DNA from: Bacteroidota bacterium
GTDB taxonomy: Bacteria > Bacteroidota > Ignavibacteria > Ignavibacteriales > Melioribacteraceae
Assembly: GCA_023381535.1 (NCBI GenBank)
Contig: JAMCSN010000187.1
Span: 1 to 6,292 of the forward strand
Length of the DNA: 6,292 nt
Direction of reading: 5' to 3'
Positions 1 to 4,270 of this stretch are shown in pieces (the first letter of the stretch is position 1; the number at the start of each line of letters is the position of its first letter). The notes beneath the pieces are model-generated. The model did no database searches and was not told where the DNA came from. It saw nothing but the letters and a program-made list of their open reading frames with translations. A program made the translations under genes and the position numbers.

Positions 1-20
1 TTTGTTTAGGTTTTCTTCCG
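1..20 (-). repeat. 20-base exact repeat, copy 1 (at window edge)
   Basis: The minus strand here reads CGGAAGAAAACCTAAACAAA, identical to plus-strand bases 928-947. The match ends at base 21 on the inner side and may continue beyond the window on the outer side. Both copies are read in the same codon phase, encoding E-E-N-L-N-K. The sequence is A-rich and made of common codons, so chance identity is possible. Confidence 0.6.
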
Positions 21-51
21 TTAAATTTAGAATTCGTTCTTTTTCTTCCAT
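1..51 (-). CDS. Partial N-terminus of a possible TetR/AcrR-family regulator
   Basis: An ATG at 51 opens 17 codons on the minus strand with no stop before the window edge, giving MEEKERILNLTEENLNK. The pattern of charged residues followed by K-E-R-I-L resembles the first helix of TetR-family repressors, which usually begin with basic residues, then an R-I-L core and an amphipathic helix. No helix-turn-helix lies inside the window, so the family call rests on this short stretch and on context. Upstream there is a near-consensus promoter embedded in repeated GTTTCC/GGAAAC half-sites, the arrangement expected of an autoregulated repressor. No strong ribosome binding site precedes the ATG. The last six codons shown are identical in sequence and frame to part of the GroES-like gene at 928-947, which is odd. 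It could be another helical protein, or the edge could be an assembly artefact. Confidence 0.4.
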   Translation of the reverse strand, partial: MEEKERILNLTEENLNK

Positions 52-89
52 TGTCTGCTCGCGAAACTATTTTTGTTTTTTCGGTTTCC

Positions 90-118
90 AATATAGCTTA
101 CGGAAACTCCTTTGTCAA
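90..118 (-). promoter_or_regulatory. Near-consensus sigma70-type promoter for the left-edge gene
   Basis: Read on the minus strand, TTGACA (118-113) is followed after exactly 17 bases by TATATT (95-90). That is a perfect -35 box and a five-of-six -10 box at ideal spacing. Transcription would start near 83, about 30 bases before the ATG at 51. The boxes are interleaved with GGAAAC/GTTTCC repeats, so a bound regulator would block RNA polymerase. The promoter lies between the methyltransferase stop and the left-edge gene, so that gene can be transcribed independently. Confidence 0.65.
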
Positions 119-129
119 GAAAAGTTTCC
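102..129. repeat. Inverted repeat GGAAACT/AGTTTCC, candidate operator
   Basis: GGAAACT (102-108) and AGTTTCC (123-129) form a perfect 7-base inverted repeat with a 14-base spacer that encloses the -35 box. Further copies of the half-site occur as GTTTCC at 84-89, next to the -10 box, and at 133-138, with a partial GAAAC at 63-67. The clustering around one promoter fits an operator region for the gene that starts at 51. Which pair is the true palindrome cannot be settled: 84-89 with 102-107 also forms an inverted pair, with a 12-base spacer. Confidence 0.5.
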
Positions 130-189
130 ATTGTTTCCCAAAAAATATTTTTGGTTTTTACGACTGTGAATTTCTAAACGGGCGGATGG

Positions 190-786
190 TTATGGCTTGA
201 TTCCAACAAATCTAACTACAGATCCCTTTCCTTCATGAAATTTTCCTTCGTTTAACTCAACAATTTCTTTCGACAGTTTGGCAAAGTCTAGCTCTATAAA
301 ATCATTGACAATGTCTTCTAACGAATAAAGCAGTTCTTCCTCTTTCGGTCCACCGGAATTATAATTCAACTGATCTTTGTCGAAAGATTCCAAAATAATT
401 CTGCCGCCGTTTTTTAGCGCCCCTACCGCCATGTGGTACACTTTGTTTCTAAGCGGTTCTTCTAGATGAAGAAAAATCAGAGCTACCGCATCATAATAAT
501 TCTGTCTGCACGAATAACTGGCGAGGTCGTTAACAGTATAATTAATTTTTACGTGCTTTTCCTCCGCCAGCTTATCGGCTTTTTTCTTTCCTTCATAACT
601 CGCATCTACAGCGTCAACCTCCCAACCAAGCGTTGCTGCATAAACCGAATTTCTTCCCTCTCCTTCACCTAAGAAAAGTATTTTGCCTGGCAGGATCTCA
701 TTCAACTCGCCTTTAAGAAATTCGTTCGGACTTTTTCCGTAAACATATTCTGTTTCGGAATACCGTTTGTTCCAAAATTCGCTCAT
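190..786 (-). CDS. Class I SAM-dependent methyltransferase (TehB/TPMT-like), substrate unknown
   Basis: A complete 198-residue cytosolic enzyme expected to transfer a methyl group from S-adenosylmethionine. The N-terminus has the W-N-x-R-Y...Y-x-Y-G-x-x-P-N-x-F-L signature (residues 5-24) seen in small methyltransferases often labelled tellurite-resistance-like or thiopurine-methyltransferase-like. Motif I is the glycine-rich loop GEGEGRNSVYAA (40-51), followed by the acidic end of strand 2 at VDAVDAS (57-63), where D61 should contact the ribose. The strand 4 motif YDAVALIFLHL is at 98-108, and the post-motif strand GGRIILESF at 127-135. The C-terminus (G-x-V-V-R-F-V-G-x-K-P) is also typical of the group. 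Family length is about 200, so it is full length. The ATG at 786 has no clear Shine-Dalgarno sequence. It is divergent from the GroES-like gene. The fold call is secure; the substrate cannot be read from sequence, and a tellurite role should not be assumed. Confidence 0.88.
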   Translation of the reverse strand: MSEFWNKRYSETEYVYGKSPNEFLKGELNEILPGKILFLGEGEGRNSVYAATLGWEVDAVDASYEGKKKADKLAEEKHVKINYTVNDLASYSCRQNYYDAVALIFLHLEEPLRNKVYHMAVGALKNGGRIILESFDKDQLNYNSGGPKEEELLYSLEDIVNDFIELDFAKLSKEIVELNEGKFHEGKGSVVRFVGIKP

Positions 787-875
787 AATCTCAAAATTTG
801 TTTTGTCTAAGATAAGAATTTGATGCTCATTTTTGCATTTGTTATTTTAAACACAGATAATCTTAAGGCCGCAAC
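787..875. promoter_or_regulatory. Divergent intergenic region (methyltransferase / GroES-like)
   Basis: These 89 AT-rich bases separate two divergent starts and must hold promoters for both, unless a gene is read from further away. On the plus strand GATAAT (856-861) is a good -10 box, with a poor -35 candidate TTGCAT (833-838) 17 bases upstream. Transcription from it would begin so close to the GTG at 876 that the AAGG ribosome binding site might be lost, so the assignment is doubtful. I could not pick a convincing minus-strand promoter. Confidence 0.3.
865..868 (+). promoter_or_regulatory. Ribosome binding site supporting the GTG start at 876
   Basis: AAGG lies seven bases before GTG 876. 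An in-frame TAA at 864-866 rules out any upstream start, and the conserved GroES-fold sequence begins within a few codons, so the GTG is very likely the true start. Confidence 0.5.
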
Positions 876-1238
876 GTGATACATACGGAAAAAATAATTA
901 TTGTCGGCGACCGCGTTCTAATTAGGCCGGAAGAAAACCTAAACAAAACTCACAGCGGGCTTTATCTTCCTCCCGGCGTTCATGAAAAAGAAAAAGTTCA
1001 GGGTGGTTATGTAATTAAATCGGGACCCGGTTACCCGATCGGAATGCCGATTGATGATGATGAGCCCTGGCATGAAAAGAAAACAACGAAGTATATTCCG
1101 CTTCAAGCAAAAGAGGGAGACTTTGCTCTCTTCCTCAGAAAAGATGCAATTGATGTCGAGATAGAAAAAGAAAAGTTTGTTATAGTTTCTCAACTTGCCA
1201 TTTTGCTGCTTTACCGAGACGAGGATCTTCTCGCTTAA
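876..1238 (+). CDS. GroES-family (Cpn10-fold) co-chaperonin-like protein
   Basis: A 120-residue protein with the whole GroES beta-barrel. GDRVLIRPEE (11-20) is the first strand, KTHSGLYLPP (24-33) the mobile-loop region, and VQGGYVIKSG (41-50) the strand before the roof. LQAKEGDFALF (76-86) matches the classical L-D-V-K-x-G-D-x-V-x-F strand, and the end covers the last barrel strands (IVSQLAILLLYRDEDL). It differs from standard GroES of about 95 residues in three ways. The I-V-L tripeptide that docks on GroEL reads L-Y-L. The roof segment (51-74) is roughly a dozen residues longer and acidic, with D-D-D-E-P-W-H-E. There is a short C-terminal extension. No groEL follows, so this is probably a secondary paralogue encoded away from the main groESL operon. 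Whether it still caps GroEL is unknown. The start is GTG. A 172-base gap without a convincing terminator separates it from the next gene. Confidence 0.85.
   Translation: MIHTEKIIIVGDRVLIRPEENLNKTHSGLYLPPGVHEKEKVQGGYVIKSGPGYPIGMPIDDDEPWHEKKTTKYIPLQAKEGDFALFLRKDAIDVEIEKEKFVIVSQLAILLLYRDEDLLA
928..947 (+). repeat. 20-base exact repeat, copy 2 (inside GroES-like gene)
   Basis: CGGAAGAAAACCTAAACAAA, encoding the E-E-N-L-N-K stretch just before the mobile loop of the GroES-like protein. It is the inverted counterpart of bases 1-20. Confidence 0.6.
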
Positions 1239-1358
1239 GCCATCCATTTTCCACCTAAGCACCGTATCCGAAAAAGGATTGAATTATTAAGAACACCGTC
1301 CTTTAGAAAGAAATGTCTTTCTTAGAAAAAACTATCAACTTTCACTAATCAGTAATTC

Positions 1359-1386
1359 TTGACTATTGAAAAATTTCTAATATCTT
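1359..1386 (+). promoter_or_regulatory. Candidate promoter of the Fic gene
   Basis: TTGACT (1359-1364, five of six to consensus) is followed after 16 bases by TATCTT (1381-1386, four of six). A transcription start near 1393 would leave a leader of about 18 bases with no visible Shine-Dalgarno sequence. An alternative -10, TAATAT at 1378-1383, gives a 13-base spacer that is too short. Confidence 0.4.
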
Positions 1387-1408
1387 TAAGTCAACTATTA
1401 TAGACTTA
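1387..1408. repeat. Inverted repeat TAAGTC/GACTTA at the Fic start, possible operator
   Basis: TAAGTC (1387-1392) and GACTTA (1403-1408) are perfect 6-base arms around a 10-base AT-rich spacer. The repeat lies between the proposed -10 box and the ATG at 1411, where a bound protein would block transcription. The downstream gene encodes a C-terminal winged helix, so self-binding is possible. Short arms in AT-rich DNA can also arise by chance. Confidence 0.3.
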
Positions 1409-1410
1409 TA

Positions 1411-2469
1411 ATGAATTTACAACCCTTACCGCCAGAACCGAAGCCGCGGTTAGATTCAGAAATGGTTAATATTATCTCCGAAGCCGACAAACAATTAAAC
1501 TATCTCGATGGTGTTTTTTCTGTCTTACCAGAAACCCATTACCTCCCTGCGGTCTTAACGATTATAGAATCAATCAACAGTAACAAAATCGATGATGAAG
1601 AAATCTCTCTACGAGATTTTTTTAAAGACTGTATTGGTGATGGCTCCGAAAAGGCAAACAAAGTTTTAAATTACACGACCGCACTTCACGTTGGCAAAAA
1701 GTTGATAAAAAATGTTTCGAGCTCATCGCATATTATAAGGTCGGTGCACAAAGAACTAAAGACGGGAACGGATCGGGGAGAGTACCGCAAGATGCCGATT
1801 TGGGTAGGGCAGCAAAAAGATAACTTGGTTGATGCAAGATATATTCCGCCGCCACATGATGAAATTCATGCTCTAATGAATGATTTGGAGAATTATGTTG
1901 CGTCCGATATTTCGTACCCGGTTGTTGTTAACGCCGCATTAATCCACGCTCAGTTTGAAATGATCCATCCTTTTTCAGAACGAAACGGTCTTGTGGGAAG
2001 AATTTTGTCTGTGCTTCATTTGTTGTGGAAGAAAAAACTGAATCTGCCCGGACTCCAAATTTCATCACAGCTTCTTAAGAACAAACTTGAATATTTTGAT
2101 CATCTGGAAAATTTAGAGAGAACAAAAAATTGGGAGGCATGGATAAAATTTTTTATTAGGGCAGTCTCTTCTGCCACACAATCCACGCTCGAACTAATAA
2201 AAAGAATTGTAGCGCTTGAAGAGCGCGACTATCAAAGAATCATCAACAAAGAATTTGCTTCTTCCTTTTCATTAAGGTTATTCGAGCTTCTGCTGCGACA
2301 GCCAGCCCTAACCATTCCTTTTATTACAAAAGAACTAGGTTCCAACAAGCAGACGGCAAATATCCTAATCAAGAAATTGCTGGACGAAAATATTTTAGAA
2401 GAAACAACAGGCAAACAACGCAACAGAATATTTGTATATAAAGATTATTTAAATATCTTAGAAGCATAG
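1411..2469 (+). CDS. Fic-domain protein with C-terminal winged helix; non-canonical catalytic motif
   Basis: A 352-residue Fic protein. Typical members use a conserved histidine to transfer AMP from ATP to a hydroxyl on a target protein. Order of parts: Fic N-terminal helical region (about 1-100, starting with the common L-P-P-x-P segment); target-binding flap (about 120-145, R-G-E-Y-R ... P-I-W-V-G); the A-R-Y-I-P-P-P segment; the catalytic loop HPFSERNGLVGR (186-197); then a winged helix (about 285-352) with a probable recognition helix at 312-324. The usual loop is H-P-F-x-D/E-G-N-G-R-x-x-R. Here H186, E190, N192, G193 and R197 are kept, but Gly is R191 and the first Arg is L194. The N-terminal inhibitory motif, normally S-x-x-x-E-G, reads SNKIDD (57-62), placing Asp at the inhibitory Glu. 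The gene is otherwise intact. No antitoxin gene is adjacent, as usual for self-inhibited class II Fic proteins. Target unknown; activity may be lowered or altered. Confidence 0.88.
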   Translation: MNLQPLPPEPKPRLDSEMVNIISEADKQLNYLDGVFSVLPETHYLPAVLTIIESINSNKIDDEEISLRDFFKDCIGDGSEKANKVLNYTTALHVGKKLIKNVSSSSHIIRSVHKELKTGTDRGEYRKMPIWVGQQKDNLVDARYIPPPHDEIHALMNDLENYVASDISYPVVVNAALIHAQFEMIHPFSERNGLVGRILSVLHLLWKKKLNLPGLQISSQLLKNKLEYFDHLENLERTKNWEAWIKFFIRAVSSATQSTLELIKRIVALEERDYQRIINKEFASSFSLRLFELLLRQPALTIPFITKELGSNKQTANILIKKLLDENILEETTGKQRNRIFVYKDYLNILEA

Positions 2470-2501
2470 CTCAACGCAACTTCCATAAGAAATCACAAAA
2501 C

Positions 2502-2509
2502 AAAGAGGT
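2502..2509 (+). promoter_or_regulatory. Ribosome binding site of mscL
   Basis: AAAGAGGT places its GAGG core six bases before ATG 2515. It is the clearest Shine-Dalgarno sequence in the window; most other genes here lack one, so mscL may be translated more strongly than its neighbours. Confidence 0.6.
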
Positions 2510-2514
2510 TCGTA

Positions 2515-2895
2515 ATGAAACTAGTTCAAGAATTCAAAACTTTTGCGATGAAAGGCAATGTAGTGGATATGGCGGTGGGTATCATAATCGGCGCGGCTTT
2601 TGGAAAAATTATCACCTCGCTTGTTAACGACGTTATTATGCCTCCGATTGGTCTGCTGGTAGGAGGAATCGATTTCAGCGGATTGGCGATTGACCTTAGC
2701 CGTGGCGTGGTGATCAAATACGGAATGTTTATTAACACTGTTATCGATTTTACTATCGTCGCCTTTGCTATATTTATGATGATCAAGGCTCTGAACACGC
2801 TAAAGAAAAAAGAAGAGGCTTCGCCCGCCCCGCCGACTGCCTCGAAAGAAGAAGTTGTCCTTCTTACTCAAATTAGAGATTTGCTGAAGAAGTAA
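2515..2895 (+). CDS. mscL: Large-conductance mechanosensitive channel MscL
   Basis: A 126-residue inner-membrane channel subunit. MscL forms a pentamer that opens under membrane tension and releases small solutes during hypo-osmotic shock. The amphipathic N-terminal helix with [16 protein letters not shown] (7-22) is the family signature. TM1 with the pore-lining [19 protein letters not shown] (22-40) is followed by M-P-P-I-G-L-L (42-48). A periplasmic loop of about 20 residues comes next, then TM2 (about 70-93). A charged linker with an A/P-rich stretch leads to the cytoplasmic helix [14 protein letters not shown] (112-125), which bundles the five subunits. Length is close to the usual 125-150. 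The gene lies 45 bases after the Fic stop and 46 before the transporter, so it may be cotranscribed with both. I see no terminator on either side. Confidence 0.97.
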   Translation: MKLVQEFKTFAMKGNVVDMAVGIIIGAAFGKIITSLVNDVIMPPIGLLVGGIDFSGLAIDLSRGVVIKYGMFINTVIDFTIVAFAIFMMIKALNTLKKKEEASPAPPTASKEEVVLLTQIRDLLKK

Positions 2896-2941
2896 TTGAT
2901 GATTTGCGCGCTGGCAGCAATTAGTTTTTACAAAATAATCT

Positions 2942-4255
2942 ATGGCTGACTTTATGGAACAACTCAACATACATATTCCTCTATTCAGCACAATACCCTT
3001 TGTATTGATGCTTTTGTCTATTGCAATCTTTCCGTTGTTCTGGAACCACTTCTGGGAAAAGAACAAGAACAAATTAATCGTTGCAATTATTCTTAGCGTG
3101 CCGGCAATAATTTTTCTAATGTCGACCGGATTGAGCTACAAGCTATATGAAACGCTGGTGTTCGACTACGTTCCATTCATAATTCTGCTGGGTTCTCTTT
3201 TCACAATTACGGGCGGAATATTTTTATCCGGCGATATAGAAGCCACGCCTAAGGTCAACACAATATTCTTGTCTATTGGTGCGGTTATCGCTTCCATTAT
3301 GGGAACTACCGGCGCCGCAATGCTGCTTATCCGTCCGGTTATTCAAACAAATAAGGAAAGGAAATTCAAAGTACACACTATTTTATTCTTCATCGGCATA
3401 GTTGCCAACTGCGGAGGATTATTAACTCCTTTGGGCGACCCGCCGTTATTTATGATGTATTTGCGCGGTGCTCATTTCACTTGGTTCCTTAAACTTTTTC
3501 CGGAATGGCTGATTACAAATTTTTTGCTGCTCATCATTTATTTTATTGTTGATTCGTATTACCACAAAAAAGAGCCGCTACAAGCAATTATAGCTGACAA
3601 AACTGTCATACGTCCTATTCGTCTTCAGGGAAAATTAAATTTCGTTTGGCTTGCCGGCGTTGTCCTTGCCGTAGCGTTCTTAAATGAACAATACATTTCG
3701 TTCATAAGCTCAAATCATTACTACAAATTTATTCGCGAGGCAGTAATTCTTGCTATGGCAATTCTATCTTTAACGTTCACAACCAAGCTTGTTCGGGAAT
3801 CAAACAGTTTTACGTGGGAACCGATCAAAGAGGTTGCTTACCTCTTTCTTGGAATTTTTATAACGATGGTTCCGTGTTTACTCTACCTGGAAACGAACGC
3901 AAAAAATCTCGGCATAATTTTACCCCATCAGTTTTATTACTTCACCGGACTGTTGAGCAGCTTTTTGGATAACACACCTACCGCAGTAACTTTTCATTCC
4001 TTAGCGATGGGGCTGGGTGAACATTCTTCCAGCATCGTTGCCGGAATTCCGGAAGAACTTTTAAAAGCGATCTCCGTTGGTTCCGTTTTCTTTGGTAGCA
4101 TGACCTACATTGGCAATGGACCAAACTTTATGGTAAAGGCTGTTGCGGAAGAAAACAATATTAAAATGCCAAGCTTTTTTGAATACATCTACAAGTTTTC
4201 GCTTATAGTTCTGCTGCCGATTTTCATAATTGTTGAACTACTTATAATAAGATAA
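2942..4255 (+). CDS. CitMHS/NhaD-like membrane transporter, probable Na+:H+ antiporter
   Basis: A 437-residue inner-membrane protein with about 12 hydrophobic segments, of the ion transporter superfamily that includes NhaD and citrate carriers. Members are usually annotated as sodium:proton antiporters or putative citrate transporters. Two inverted-repeat-type signature regions are visible. The first half has GTTGAAMLLIRP (121-132) and then LLTPLGDPPLF (160-170). The second half has DNTPTAVTF (343-351) and then GSMTYIGNGPNF (385-396). In the superfamily such N-T-P and G-D-P-P/G-N-G-P hairpins form the substrate site. Full length. The ATG at 2942 is the first in-frame start after a TAA at 2936-2938 and lacks a Shine-Dalgarno sequence; the ATG at 2954 is a possible alternative. 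It sits after mscL and 15 bases before the next gene, suggesting an operon. Substrate (Na+/H+ against an organic acid) is not settled by sequence alone; the mscL neighbour slightly favours ion balance. Confidence 0.85.
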   Translation: MADFMEQLNIHIPLFSTIPFVLMLLSIAIFPLFWNHFWEKNKNKLIVAIILSVPAIIFLMSTGLSYKLYETLVFDYVPFIILLGSLFTITGGIFLSGDIEATPKVNTIFLSIGAVIASIMGTTGAAMLLIRPVIQTNKERKFKVHTILFFIGIVANCGGLLTPLGDPPLFMMYLRGAHFTWFLKLFPEWLITNFLLLIIYFIVDSYYHKKEPLQAIIADKTVIRPIRLQGKLNFVWLAGVVLAVAFLNEQYISFISSNHYYKFIREAVILAMAILSLTFTTKLVRESNSFTWEPIKEVAYLFLGIFITMVPCLLYLETNAKNLGIILPHQFYYFTGLLSSFLDNTPTAVTFHSLAMGLGEHSSSIVAGIPEELLKAISVGSVFFGSMTYIGNGPNFMVKAVAEENNIKMPSFFEYIYKFSLIVLLPIFIIVELLIIR

Positions 4256-4270
4256 ACAAGACAAAACGAT

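Noticed and set aside
138..154. Hairpin CCAAAAA-ATA-TTTTTGG as terminator of the methyltransferase
   Set aside because: On the methyltransferase strand the stem is followed by GGAAAC, not a T-run. The T-rich tail lies on the other strand, where no gene ends. The stem is almost all A-T pairs.
466..672. Plus-strand open frame of 68 codons
   Set aside because: It lies wholly antisense to the well-supported methyltransferase and resembles no family; a shadow frame.
190..786. Calling the methyltransferase a tellurite resistance gene (tehB)
   Set aside because: Similarity is to the general family only; no tehA or other tellurite gene is nearby and the substrate cannot be deduced.
939..1262. Minus-strand open frame of 107 codons
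   Set aside because: Antisense to the GroES-like gene, with Phe/Lys-rich low-complexity composition typical of a reversed coding strand.
1305..1322. Hairpin AGAAAGA-AATG-TCTTTCT as terminator of the GroES-like gene
   Set aside because: The 7-base stem is AT-rich with only two G-C pairs, and it is followed by TAGAAAAAAC rather than a T-run, so it does not look like an intrinsic terminator on either strand.
1411..2469. Fic protein as the toxin of a Fic/antitoxin pair
   Set aside because: No small antitoxin gene lies on either side, and the N-terminal region carries an internal inhibitory-type motif, so a two-gene toxin-antitoxin module is not supported.
2800..3072. Minus-strand open frame of 90 codons spanning the mscL/antiporter junction
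   Set aside because: It overlaps the conserved mscL C-terminus and the antiporter N-terminus and has no recognisable sequence features or ribosome binding site.
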